Under the pieces are notes generated by a model. The model worked only from the letters and a program-made list of their open reading frames with translations, was not told the origin of the DNA and made no database searches. From the NCBI GenBank assembly GCA_016748015.1, contig JAAOMT010000295.1, positions 1,414,748-1,478,747 on the forward strand: a stretch of 64,000 nucleotides of DNA. Direction: 5' to 3'. This document shows, piece after piece, positions 12,070-23,245 of the stretch. The stretch is from Geosiphon pyriformis. Its lineage: Eukaryota > Glomeromycota > Glomeromycetes > Archaeosporales > Geosiphonaceae. The translations under genes and the position numbers were made by a program. How positions within the stretch are numbered: position 1 is the stretch's first letter; each line of letters begins with the position of its first letter.

Positions 12070-13700
12070 CAAGTAATTAATTAACAATGAGTAACGTAGG
12101 ATAATAATTAATTTCCTTTTCTCGTTTGGCAAGAGGAATTCCTTAATGAATGATGCATGCATCAATAATTACACTAATATCATTTATTACCTATATTCAG
12201 ATCTGGTCTTGACATGTTTTCGAATAAAGAAATTTTCTTCTTACTTTAGAAAACTGCCTTTCGACCGGATAGAATAGTAAAAGGCGAGTATTTCAATCTT
12301 AAACACTATCCGAAAAAGTAATTAGGAAGCCCTTAAAATAATTTTACAAATTACCTTTGAAAATTTGAAACTTCCTTCGACCAAAGACTAGGTGTTTTTG
12401 ATCTTCTCTTATCAATTTAATATGCTTGAATTTCTGCGTAACTTGAGCTAAAGTAAGAAAGAAAAACAAAAGAGAAATATAATCGGATTTACTGTTTAGT
12501 GGGATGCTCGTGCGCATATTTCATTTTTTTCAAACCAAAATTTCCTCGTCAATAAATAATGCAAGATTTTATTTTCATATAATAATTAACACAATACCAA
12601 GACTACCAGTTCTCCTTTTCCACATATCAAGTAGCACCAAAATATATATTTCACAGGCTAAACAAATACCATAAAAAAGGGATGGTTTGTTTCCTGTTTA
12701 GAGTAGAATTTTGCTTTGTTTGCCTTTTACGTTTGATCTCATTTATTTAAAGATAATAATTCGGGCAATTTTATTAAAGTCCTTAAATTTTAATGCAGAA
12801 TCCACTTTATCATTGCATTGAGGTTTGACATACAATCTTCGTATTTTTTGTTTTAATAAAAACCATGATTTCTATTTTGGATTTCGAGATATTCAGGGCT
12901 AATAGTATTTTTATTTGCATCGTAGATCAATTTTCTGGAAAGGAAACAAATCCCACACGCGAGTTTCAAATAATTATTAGCCGTTAGGTCGGAATAAAAA
13001 CTGGGTGACAACTTCCCTTTATTTGATCATTGTAGCAATTTTCCTTTTTTCAATTGATACAAAACTTTAAAACTAATTTGGTCTCCAGTAGCTGACTGGG
13101 TATCCTTTCTGTGCAGGATTGTTTTAACTGCAATCTCACCATGCACTATTCTTTTGTCTCTCGCACGTTCCAACACCAATCAGAAAATAGAATCAAGCTA
13201 AAAATAGGGTTCAAAATTTTCTTGGCATTCGAACACTAATGTACAAATTGGAAGTTAAAACGGTATAAAAGGCATTTCGGACAATTTTCGCTTTTTTTTC
13301 GGGACGTTGTGTCCAGCACGTTTTTGGAAACGACACATCATGCAGCAATCGAGCATTATCAACTTTTTGGATGTGTATTCAAATTACCAATAAAAGTTAC
13401 TCGAATACAAGGAAAAAGTTTGATCCGAAAGCAAAATCACGAATCTTAACCTAGTTATGGAAATTTTGGAGGAACCGTTTGGGTATCTGTGATTTCTTTG
13501 GTCACCTATGGACTCCCAACCTTCAAATCCTGTCCGACCAGGACAATACAATGAATTCCGCCGCCTAAGTTACTTCCGTTTATACGCAAAATGGGTGTTG
13601 CGTTCTTTGTGCAGATCACCGCATACCATTGATTGGTTAATCACACTAATCACAACTCTATCGCCATAGAAATCAGTCCAATAAAACGCCGTACAATGTA
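12070..13700. other. non-repetitive upstream region of the bZIP gene
   Basis: Base composition changes at about 12,070: GC rises, CpG reappears and transposon similarity stops. I see no convincing gene. Notable sequences are a 14-bp perfect palindrome TGATGCATGCATCA (12,151-12,164), a TATAAAAG at ~13,264 not followed by a plausible ORF, and the first CCAAT boxes. A long promoter or an untranslated RNA cannot be excluded. Confidence 0.6.
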
Positions 13701-13701
13701 A

Positions 13702-13709
13702 TGACGTCA
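13702..13709. promoter_or_regulatory. CRE palindrome TGACGTCA
   Basis: A perfect 8-bp CRE/ATF bZIP site 371 bp before the start codon of the bZIP gene. It suggests control by a bZIP factor, possibly the product itself, though AP-1-type proteins usually prefer TTAC-type half sites. Confidence 0.55.
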
Positions 13710-13890
13710 TGATCTGGTTTATTGACACCCTACTTCTATTTTCGGACCAATCCTCTGACAGCCAAGTTCCGGCCAGTGCTCTGCCAACCTATTTGTTAAA
13801 AACCACCTACCTCGATAACGTGTTTCTAGTAACTCTCTGCCACCAAAAGTTTTTGTCGTCGTTCGCCCCACTCGCGCACATTTGTCTTTT

Positions 13891-13917
13891 CCCCTCTTTC
13901 TCTCTCTCTCCTCTTCC
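13891..13917 (+). promoter_or_regulatory. CT-rich tract before the bZIP start
   Basis: An uninterrupted pyrimidine run of 27 bases (CCCC, then CTCT repeats) about 165-190 bp upstream of the ATG. CT boxes near transcription starts are common in highly or stably expressed fungal genes. The actual start site is not visible. Confidence 0.45.
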
Positions 13918-14079
13918 AATAGACTCCTCCTCTTTAGATCTTTTCCGAAATAGACTTCTCGTCCTCGACACCTCATTCCTTTCTTCGTCGTATTACTCGT
14001 CGCTGCTCTTTCATGAAACGATATTAGTAGACCAAATACAGAAAACCTAATTCAACTTCATAACTAAACTCCAAAAATA

Positions 14080-15395
14080 ATGGACTTGTCGCTTTCTAAT
14101 CATTTGTCCAACAACAACGCCGGTCTGCAATCCATGAAGTTGCCCATTCCAAGACTTCAGCCGGCACACTCGTCGCTGAACTCTTCAGTTTTAAACTCGA
14201 AACCTCAAGAGATGTTGATTACTAGTGCTTGGCCAAATACCACAAATACTGCGTCCCTTTCATTGACTTCATCCTTGCCTGTCATTCCTTGTGGTAAGTA
14301 TGAACTTGATAAGTCGGTAATGAGTGGTGTTGTCTAATTTCTGCTCAACCAAATCTATTGCTAAAGAAGCAACCTAGAAATTCACGTTTCAACTTCGTTT
14401 TACTTAAAATTAATACGTAAAATTTATTAACACATCAATAAATCCTTCAATAGAGACACCTGAAGCCGCTCCGATCGGTAAGCCTGTACCCAACAAACGT
14501 GGTCGTAAGCCATTAACGACAATGCCATCAACGGTGAGATTTTTAAAAAACCACCAATCAATACGTTCAAAATTTTAAGATTTCTCAACTTGAAATTTTT
14601 CTGCATGATTATTGCTCTATCTAAAAATCCTCCTGATTAAAATTTACCATTTTTTAATTTTTAATCTATCAGAAAAAGCACATTCAAAATTTGACTAATC
14701 AACGAGCGTTTCGCCAGCGTCGAGAAAATTATGTTCGAACCTTGGAGTCCAAAGCGACAAACCTGGAGTATTTATATGCACAAGCACAGGAAGAGATTAA
14801 AACCTTAAAGAAACAATTAGGGTTGTTGAAAAAACAACTCATTGAGGGTGATAGAAATGTTTGCGGTGGTGGACTCAATTCTATCGAGTCCATGGAGCCA
14901 CAACATCACGTTAATCATAATTCTAATAACAAAGCTTCAGGCTATTGTGGAGGAGAAGGAGGAGGAGCTCCAAGGCCAACTATTTATGCCGGACAACCAA
15001 TTGTTGTTGGAGGTCGACAAACCCACTTATTTACTGTTGTTGCATCACGTGAAAGTTCTCCAAAAGATGGTATTATGGGCGATGTTGTTATGAGTGAATC
15101 AGCCATGAGTCCTAGTTCAATTGGATCAGATGGTAGTAGTGGAGTACATAGTCCCACAATGCAATCTTCTTCCAATCAACATCCATCAACTGGCAGTTTG
15201 TTTGATAATCATCAAAATCCTTTTCGGCAACAATGTTTATCACCAACATCACCAACCGCTCATCAATACACAACATTATCCTCCTACCATCATTCATCTA
15301 ATTTAAACTCGACTCTCTCAGCTGTCTCATCGTTTTCTTATAATGATCAACAGCAACAACATCAACAACCGGAGCAAGTTAATCATAGCTCTTAT

Positions 15396-15426
<31 letters not shown>

Positions 15427-15983
15427 CAACAACTCCACCACCACAACGACAACATCAAATGCGTCTTTCGCATTCAGAATCAGTACCGCATTCCCCAGTT
15501 CGTCACAATTCTGTCGATGAATTAATTGAACAATCATTTTTTTGTGAAACTAAAGGTGGCGAACTGTGTTATTGCGAACCCGACCCTGTTTCTGATGCAA
15601 ATATCGATCTAGAAGACACTACTAGAACTTCATTTCAAGCAATTGGAGGCAGATCCATTATCAGTCCGGAGACGGGTAAAAGAATGTGGATTCTTCCAAC
15701 AGAAGGTACAAGAATGTCACCAAATAGTAATATATGCGATCCACCAATGACCCCAAACTCGTATTATCCAATCTCGAACGGAGGTTCACCATCTAATTCA
15801 CCACCAATCTATACTCATCCTTTGCCATCACCTGATGAACCTGAACCGCGTTGGCAATTACAGCAACAGCAACAACAATACTATTCTCAATCATCACATC
15901 ATCGTCATAATCGTCATTCTCAACACCATCCCAACCCTAAATGGTTGCGCAGTGAAGAACAGAGTATTGATGGTCGTGCATGA
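14080..15983 (+). CDS. fungal AP-1/HapX-like bZIP transcription factor (3 exons, 534 aa)
   Basis: Nuclear DNA-binding regulator. I read three exons: 14,080-14,293, 14,454-14,533 and 14,673-15,983. Both introns are short (160 and 139 bp), with GTAAGT..TAG and GTGAGA..CAG borders and kept frame. The start has A at -3 and G at +4. Residues 85-98 form a GRKP-type arm. The basic region at 99-115 has the fungal AP-1 signature (N104, QRAFRQR 108-114). The zipper has L122, L129, A136, L143 and L150. A Cys-containing patch holds C389, C397 and C399 (FFCETKGGELCYCEP), reminiscent of the HapX/Yap cysteine regions that sense iron or redox state. The rest is low complexity, Ser/Pro/His-rich, with poly-Gln at 340-349. 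I see no clear Hap4-type CBC-binding motif, so an ordinary Yap1-like stress factor is the alternative. Confidence 0.85.
15396..15425 (+). repeat. (CAA)10 microsatellite encoding poly-Gln
   Basis: Ten CAA codons in a row inside exon 3 of the bZIP gene, with a second CAG/CAA run at ~15,859-15,880. Pure CAA tracts tend to vary in length between strains, so the Gln run may be polymorphic. Confidence 0.85.
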
Positions 15984-17620
15984 GAATATTTTATGAAGTT
16001 CCTTCTTGTATTGTTTGTATGTATTCTGAACATAGCAAAATAGATTTATGTCTTCATTTATATATAAATTTTTCCTTTTTTTATATAAACGGTGAGGTAA
16101 TTTCGCCTTTTTATAGAGGGTAATTTTTCAAGATATAACCTTTTTACGAGCCAAAGCATACGAGCGACTTCCTTTCTTCCTTATCGCATATACGTTACGC
16201 TACGATAAAAAAATATAAGGTGGCAATTTCCCACTTTAATGAAATTTATGTTTTTGATATTGTTTTACCTTTTTGAATTTTCCACATTCTTTTTTATTGT
16301 GCGTGCCTATTTCCTCTTACTCGTAATTCCATCTTCTTCTCACTTTTTAACACCCTTTCCACCATCTCTCGATTTCATTAACATTTACCACGTGTTGCGA
16401 TACCATCGCCACGTACATGGACTGTGCACGCTACTACTTTACGACCCATCTACCGATTGACTCCTTTAAATTATTTAAAATCAAACACACAATCACTTGA
16501 CACCCTAATTCTTTGGCCAGCTTTTTACTCGCCAAACTTCCCTAAAATTCTTTCATCGACGATGACGACGACGACATTTCACCCCGTAAATATATATAAA
16601 TAAATGCTACATACAATTCTATTGTTTTTATTATATACTTCTTATATACATACCATATATATATATATGCACACATTGTGAAAGATTTCTTTGTTGTTTA
16701 TTTTTGGAACACATTAATAGAATTCTTTTAGCTCATCTTTTCCATTGTGGTTCGTTTAGATGAATTCATAAATTCCCTTTCCTTCTACCATCATCAACAT
16801 CCTATATATCCTTAAATATCGTTGAAAAAACCTTATAGTCAATATTCTTTTGAGTATACACACCCATATCACTTTTTAATTCATCATTTTCGACCTCATC
16901 TTATATATTCTTCCCACTCTTTCTTTCTTTTCCTACCATTCATCAGTGTGTATATATCCACGTGTTTCAGATTTAGTAAATGTGTCCTCGCGCAGCATGG
17001 CATTTAAACCTGAATAACAATTGATGCATAAGCATTCAAAAATAATCATGGTGAGACTACCAATTGGTTAAAACCATCCTTGCATTTTAATGATATGCCA
17101 TAGGGCGAGTGTCCTTCTAATCAACAACACACCTCCTCTCCTTTACCTAACCTTCTTTTTTTTGTACCGATTATTTATTTATATCTTGGGTTTGTGGAAA
17201 AAAATGTTCAGTATTTGTGTTCTATTTTCCCCAATAGCAACGATGCATAGCAATGATATTACGCAACTCTTTCGTGTTTATGTGTGTGATTTGAAAGTTT
17301 GTTGTGCAGGAGATATGAACATTATGAATATCAAAGACACGAAAAATATCTAGCCGGTCCCCTTGTAGACACATATACCAATAAACCACAAAAAAAAAGA
17401 ACACAAGTGTGCTCGAACAAAAAGCACGAACGAGTTCGCACACAAATACAGCAGATATCTAAAAAAAAATTCTATAAAATCAATAAATTGATTTTTGTTT
17501 AAAAAAACGTAAGATTTCTGAAATTGAATGATTAATTCGCTTACTTGACCAATATTTAAACTTTTTATTTTTTCTTTGATTTCGCTAAATGCTGGGCTAA
17601 TTTGCATTTCTGACATATTT
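15984..17620. other. 3' flank of the bZIP gene, no further gene seen
   Basis: CpG-containing, non-repetitive DNA with pyrimidine-rich stretches on the + strand. Short ORFs (such as 16,239-16,460 and 16,822-17,007) have biased, low-complexity products and no recognisable domain, so I do not call them. It presumably contains the 3' UTR and perhaps a noncoding transcript. Confidence 0.6.
16599..16604 (+). terminator. candidate polyadenylation signal AATAAA
   Basis: AATAAA about 615 bp after the bZIP stop, in an A/T-rich context. The 3' UTR would be long for a fungus. Weaker A-rich signals closer to the stop may be used instead. Confidence 0.3.
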
Positions 17621-19654
17621 TGTTGCTTTATCTTGGGAATGTGATAGAGAAATTTTCCTTAAAATTTAAGAAAAAGGATAAATTCATTTCAAAAAATTAT
17701 TTCGATCAGTAATGTGTGAGGCTTAATCAGGAACATGTTAGTTTCTCGAAGCCATGAAAATTGCACACACAATTAACAAAATCATATGTTTGATTTATTC
17801 AAATTTTTCATTGTAAAAATTGACCCAAAAATACTCTGTGCTGAATTATGTGTTCTTTGTGTTTTTCCTTATTTGTTACCTTGCGGGCCTGGCTCAAATT
17901 AGAGATTTTCAGAGAATCACATATATGTTAGGTGTTTGTGATGTTGCTCGTACATGCATCAATTGTATTTTGTGTAAATAAAAAAGCACTCTACTTTTCA
18001 GGCTTTCGTAACCTCCAATTTAGGTTACAGAGTCAAATATCCAATGATATGTGAGATCTTAAGACCAAAATACTTTGTAGAATCCATTATGTAATATTAT
18101 AAAAACTATTAAGACACTCTTGATTAACTTCAATTCAATGTAACCGAAATCATAAAAATGAATTGAGCATTTAATAATAAAATAATGCTAAGACCAAAAA
18201 CATGATTCAAATATTAACTTTATGAAGTCTTATTTTAAAAATTACATTGGTTTATAAGCTAAAAATAATAATTTGAATAATAATTATTATCGTAAATTTT
18301 TTAAGACTGAATTATATGAAAATTTAAATTGCTATTTAATTTTACAAATAATAATTAATAATATGCTTTTGTCATTTTTTAATTTATTGTATTTTTGATA
18401 AATTTATTATTTTAATTTATAAAAATTAGTAATTTTTCCTTAATTAATTCATTTAAATATAATTAAACATTACATAATTATAATTATTTGTTTATATTTA
18501 TTTGTTTTGATTTTAATTTTATTAACATTTTTAATAATAAATGTAATTTTTAATTTATATTATAATTTAGTTCTAAATTTGAAACTTAAAACTATGTATC
18601 TATTTTTATATTTTGTATATGCAAATAATTCTGAATTTTAAGTTTATTAAAATAGTTTTTATATTATTTTTGTGTTTTTATTTATATGAGTAATATAAAC
18701 TTTTTTTTTTAATATTAAGCTTTTGTGAAATTTTCTAAGTTTGTTTTAAATAAGTTTATATACTTTTTTTTCTATTATGGCCTTGAAAACTTTTGTTTTT
18801 AGCTTTTCAAATTGTGAATTGGTTATTTTTTTCAATTAGTTTGCTGTTAAGTTCTCTATAATTAAATGTAATAGTATTTTATTGTATTTATAAAAAATCA
18901 TATATAGTTTGTAGATTGCTTTCAAATAAATTATTAAGTTGTTTTTTTTCAATAAAATGTTTTACTTATTGTATTATTTTTTTGTCAAATATTTATTTAG
19001 AACTGTTGGTATATAGTATTTAAATATTTAGCTGTTATCCCAAATAATAATAGCAATATGTTATTGAAAACTGTTTTTTTCAACTCTTTTAGTTTTTTTG
19101 TATTAGTTTTCTTGGTTGAATACTTATTACTGAATTTTTAAAATTTTTTTTATTTTTTTAACAAGTTTTTTTATATAGTTATCTTATTTTTTTAAGTCTT
19201 GCTATATAAAAATTTTTTAGCTATTTTGTTTTTCTAAGTATTTTTATAATGAATTTTTTGTTTGTTGACTGTTATTTTTATATCTAAGTTTTTAGTTTTC
19301 AATATTTGAAACAATTATTGTGTTATTATATGTATTTTATTAATTATTTATATATTTTGGTTATATTTATAACAATTTTCAGTTTTGTAATATACTGACT
19401 TTAATAATAATAATTGGTTCTAAATCTTATAAAATTTCATCTGGTTTAATTAATACTTTTTGTGTTTCTAATTGGGATATATTGAAAATTGTTAATATTT
19501 TACTATAATATAATTTTAGTCAATTTTTATGTATTGCTTTAATCAAAATTTTGTTTTCTAATCATAATTTATATAATTTATTTTCAAATATTTCTTCAAT
19601 ATAAAACAGTCTATCCTATTTTGGATTAAATTTTTTATTTTATTGTTTTTCTAC
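17621..19654. other. AT-rich region without assignable gene
   Basis: From ~17,620 to 18,250 the sequence is moderately AT-rich and unique-looking. From 18,250 it is very AT-rich and strongly T-biased on the + strand. Read on the minus strand, ~18,600-19,150 has protein-like Lys/Asn-rich stretches broken by stops, the look of a dead minus-strand element. I recognise no domain in it. Confidence 0.5.
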
Positions 19655-20164
19655 TTTTCAAAAGATAACTGGGGAATCTGAAAGTAAAAAGATAGTCCAT
19701 ACTGTCAACAAATAATCACACACTGGTATAATTCTATGCTTCACATTAGTGCTTTTAGAATTCAATATCAGGTATTAAATGTATTCTTCAGTTACATTTT
19801 ATTCAATAATCTTTAAATGCTGCAATTACATATTTCAGGAAAAGGTAGAAAACAACCAACAAGTAATTTTTTATTCTAAGATGTTTAAATACTTAAAGGT
19901 AAGAAAAGAGAAATTAGTGATAAGAGAATAATTGAGATGAAAGTTGTTATTTTATTTATTTATTTATTTTTGATTCTTATATGCTTTTTTATAGCTAAGA
20001 AATTTATTGCTTATATAGCTATCAAAAGTGGTCAATAATCAGGTCAGCAACTAGGTCAATAATTAGGTCAATAATTATTATCTAAAAATAGAGTGGCTAA
20101 TTATATAATATTAGTGGCTAATATATGTAATAATTAATAAGAAGTATAGGTTTCAACCATAACA
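19655..20164 (-). repeat. Gypsy-1B 3' LTR, truncated
   Basis: Aligns with copy D LTRs from the TTTTCAAAAGATAA block to the LTR start, whose complement reads CCATAACA at 20,157-20,164. It has only four 12-bp units at 20,030-20,077, the shortest array in the window. Confidence 0.85.
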
Positions 20165-20870
20165 TTATCCTTTCCAAAGAGATTGAGTTCTAGCAAAATC
20201 AAGCTGTTCATGTTGTAATCTATTTGAAGAGTTTTATTTAACTCAAAGCTAACTAGTTTATTGAAATCTTTTGTGAATAGAGTATATAATACTTGAGGTG
20301 AAATAAGTTTTATATTTAAGAAACCAAATCTTTGTATTAGAGTTTTGGCTCTTTTAGCAATAGTTAAAACTCTTAGAATATTTAATTGTATAATGCCCAA
20401 AATTTTTGCCTGTATCTCTGAAGTTGTTTTCTTCATGAATTTTATATTCTCTATGATTTCTCCAAAGTGATTATAGAGTTCTAATTGTCTTTTATATAAT
20501 AAGTTTTTGTCTATGAGTAAGATTTTTTGGAGTGTTTTTCCAATTGTATTGAAAGATAGAAGTATAGTTGTTGTTATACTTTTCAACAGATATTTATTCA
20601 TTTTGCTACCAATTTTTTCTTTTCTGGTAGTGATTCTCTTTGGTCTAATAACAGTATGTGTTCTACTGTTATTAGTTATAATAGTTTGTTTTTTAATAAT
20701 CAGAGTAGTATTTGAATAGTTTTTGATCCAATACTTATAGAGAGTATAGAAAGTATTTTGAATGTTTTAATCCAAAAAATAATTGTTTATGTTAATTGAA
20801 AATACTTCTGTTTTGAGAATAGTGTATTTATTTATATTTGATTTTTGCTGATTATTTGGGTTAATATTAT
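20134..20870 (-). pseudogene. Gypsy-1B third reading frame, best preserved copy
   Basis: 155 codons are open (20,134-20,601), and the same frame continues upstream to ~20,870 with few stops. The reading frame ends 31 bases inside the LTR. Features: a basic segment (RPKRITTRKEKIGSK), a helical middle with YKRQLELYNHFGEIIENIKF, and a hydrophobic-rich end with LILLELNLFGKDN. It is conserved in sequence and offset with copies A, C and D, so it was a real coding region of the family. No domain recognised; it could be an accessory or Gag-Pol extension product. Confidence 0.65.
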
Positions 20871-20879
20871 TACAACAGA

Positions 20880-22060
20880 CAACCAATCAGGTCGTTTATA
20901 ATATTTCTTGAGTTATATACCATAAACAGAACAATCATTAAAGATTGTTTTGAATTAATCTTGAAGAATATAAGAGCTATTGTTTAAAAATTTGTTGATT
21001 ATAAAAAGTTCTTTCTATCAGTTAAAGAATTTATTATCATAGACATTGTTTCTGTCTAAATGGTATTCTAATACAAAGTTACCAACACTTAAAGAAAGTG
21101 TTTTATAGGTTTTTTTTTTCTTAAGCTTTTCTTGGAACTGTTTTATCTTTTCAAAAGCAATTATTTGTGCTTTTACTAAGGAGTCAAAAATGATACCAAG
21201 CCTTTTTTGCAAAATGTCTTTGTAATTTTTTATTGTAATTTTTTCAAAGAGTATTGTCTTAATGTTAATTTCTATTGATAATGTTGCCATATATCTATAA
21301 AGCAGATAAAAAAGTTCATAACTTGTTATGTCATGATTTACAATCCTATAAGCAAACAAAGCTGAAAACAGTATTTTGTTTTATAAGTTTGTTTTTTTAC
21401 TGGTTTTGGCTAGGGTTTCATATAATGTTCTATTGAAATGTTTCACTAGGCCATTTGTTTAGGGGTAATAAAGAGAGAAAAGTTTGTAACATATTCCCAT
21501 TTTTCTGCAAAGTTCTTCAACCAATATACTGAAAAAAGCTCTTTTTCTATCAGATAAAAGTTTTTTAGGACAGTCATGACAGCAGATGATATCTTTATAA
21601 ATAAAATTGGCTATTGAAACTGCTGTTTGGTCTGGAGTGGGTCTTGCTTTTACTTACTTTGTAAGATAGTTAGTAGCTGTAATAATGTATTTGTTGCAAT
21701 TAGGAGTTATTGTTAAAAGTCTAACAACATCTATACCAATTTTGTCAAATAATTGACTAACAGAGATTGGATGGATATATTTTTTGTGATTGGGTTTGCT
21801 TCTTCTTTGGCAAATATTACAGGTTTTGATGTATTCAGTAATATCTTTTCCCAAAATAAACCAATAATAGCAAGCTAAGGTTTTCTGAATTGTTTTTGTT
21901 TTTCCAAAGTATTCAGCTAATGGGTCAGTGTGCATGTTGTATATTACAATTTTTTTTTCTTCAAATCTAATGACTTTCTGAAAGCAGTCAGAATTTTTTC
22001 TGTTTTTTTTATATAATTGGTTCTGGTAGATCAAATAGAAATTTGATTGTTTGCACAAAT
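20880..22060 (-). pseudogene. Gypsy-1B integrase relic
   Basis: The N-terminal zinc region (21,654-22,058) has HTDPLAEYFG and CNICQRR, with the second His changed to Tyr. The core has D in GIDVV and in LLSDRK, but the catalytic Glu is Lys (NGLVKHFN at ~21,440). The C-terminal part (21,018-21,359) includes the LYRYMAT region, followed by a YGI-LKKYYKRP tail. Several stops are present. An integrase without its Glu cannot join DNA ends. Confidence 0.85.
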
Positions 22061-22305
22061 GTTCACTTTGCTGTCAAATGTATTCTAGTAAGTATTGTTC
22101 TTTACTCAAAAATTCTATTAGGGCTGAGTAGTTGTCCAAGTCCATTGTTATGTTTGTTTATGAAAAAGTTACTAATAATTAAGTTGGTTTGGTTTGAGAA
22201 GTTGTACTATCACTGGATGGTAAGTCTAGAAAAAACATTAACATTTTGATAATTTGTTCTTTTATGGTGTTAAATATCATAGTCGAATTCATCTAAATGG
22301 AGTAT

Positions 22306-22510
22306 TTAACAAGTTATTTGTTTGTATTTTAGCTTCTTTTTATTACACAGCCAAACCAAGACTTGATGATCTGTTACTACTAAAAATTTCACACCAAAAA
22401 AATATTGCTCCCAGTAACTAGTAGCCCAAACTACTGCTAAACATTTTTGTTTAGTTACTGAATAGTTTTTTTCTACTGGTGTCAGAAATCTTATTTTTTT
22501 TTCCTTACTT
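22306..22510 (-). pseudogene. Gypsy-1B RNase H fragment
   Basis: Reads LTPVEKNYSVTKQKCLAVVW and VTDHQVLVWL, the second half of a Ty3-type RNase H. It is cut at the junction with the LTR fragment to its right. Confidence 0.8.
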
Positions 22511-22897
22511 TTAAGTATCTGAACATCTTGGGATAAAAGATTACTTGTTGGCATTTACATACCTTATCTTTTCTTTTTCTTGATTTGTATTTGTTAGAAT
22601 TAACTTGAAAAGCAATTGTTTGCTCTTGTAATTAATTGAATAAAGAAATAATTAAAAAACACAATGATACATGTTATTGATTTTAAGAATTACATAAAAT
22701 AATAGCAATAGTGTTATTTTGTTGACAATCATGGACTATTTCTCTATCTTCAAATTTATAGAAAAGATTTACAATTGTGATTTTTATGATCATGTATATT
22801 GAATCTTTATTCATTCAATTTGCTCCTTTATTGTAATTCTCTTTTTAATTATTTCAATTACTCTATAATTTTGTTCTTCTTTGCTATCTATTAGCTT
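22498..22897 (+). repeat. Gypsy-1 LTR fragment, + orientation
   Basis: From the block ACTTTTAAGTATCTGAACAT to CTATCTATTAGC it follows the distal half of a + oriented Gypsy-1 LTR (compare 6,470-6,870). It starts inside the LTR and is cut at its end by the LINE-2 scrap. Confidence 0.8.
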
Positions 22898-22898
22898 T

Positions 22899-23245
22899 TT
22901 TTTTGTTAACATGTAATCATGCTGATTGTTTATTAGTTTGTTCAACAATATAGTTGGCACTTTCATAAAGCCAGTTCATTTAATAATACAATATCACAAG
23001 ATATAACTAACCATAAGTGAAAAGCCCTAACTATATGCTAATACTATTTATATTACTTAATGTATAAAACATATCTAATTCATATATCTTACCCATAATG
23101 CATAGAAGTTTATAACTACTCTTAACAAGACCACTCATCTACTTAGCAGTTTGATCAGAATTGAATTTGATATTAAAAAGTTAAACCTCTTATAATTTTA
23201 TTATTGCATCAAATGTGTTATTGTAAACTGAGAAATTTTTGATAT
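22899..23245 (-). mobile_element. LINE-2 3' end, 5'-truncated insertion
   Basis: It starts with a T run and GTTAACATGTAATCATGCTG, identical in plan to the 3' ends at 27,753 and 33,594. On the minus strand this is a 3' UTR followed by an A tail. Only the last ~350 bp of the element are present. Confidence 0.75.

Larger units (their letters stand above)
13176..13920 (+). promoter_or_regulatory. cluster of CCAAT boxes upstream of the bZIP gene
   Basis: CCAAT occurs at 13,176 (as CCAATCAG), 13,387, 13,678, 13,747 and 13,916, and ATTGG at 13,632. CCAAT is the site of the fungal HAP/CBC complex, the partner of HapX-type bZIP proteins. Function here is inferred from the motif only. Confidence 0.5.
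19655..22497 (-). mobile_element. Gypsy-1 copy B, 3' half, minus strand
   Basis: It contains, from 3' to 5' of the element, a truncated 3' LTR (19,655-20,164), the third reading frame, integrase and part of RNase H. At 22,497 the RNase H sequence breaks off into a Gypsy-1 LTR fragment of opposite orientation, so gag, protease and RT are absent. The LTR has lost its outer ~180 bp. Confidence 0.85.

Noticed and set aside
13250-13330. TATAAAAG at 13,264 as promoter of a separate gene
   Set aside because: No ORF with coding character follows before the bZIP exon; left only as a note on the upstream region.
13709-14050. 113-codon ORF directly upstream of the bZIP ATG
   Set aside because: The product is biased Ser/Leu/Phe from the CT-rich leader, with no domain, and it overlaps promoter motifs. 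It is more likely chance than a gene or uORF.
14842-15525. several 60-83 codon ORFs in other frames of the bZIP exon 3
   Set aside because: They are shadows of a repetitive, CAA/ATC-rich exon whose main frame is clearly coding.
16239-17353. short ORFs after the bZIP gene (16,239, 16,822, 17,090)
   Set aside because: Low-complexity hydrophobic or Ser/His-rich products, no start context, no similarity to known domains.
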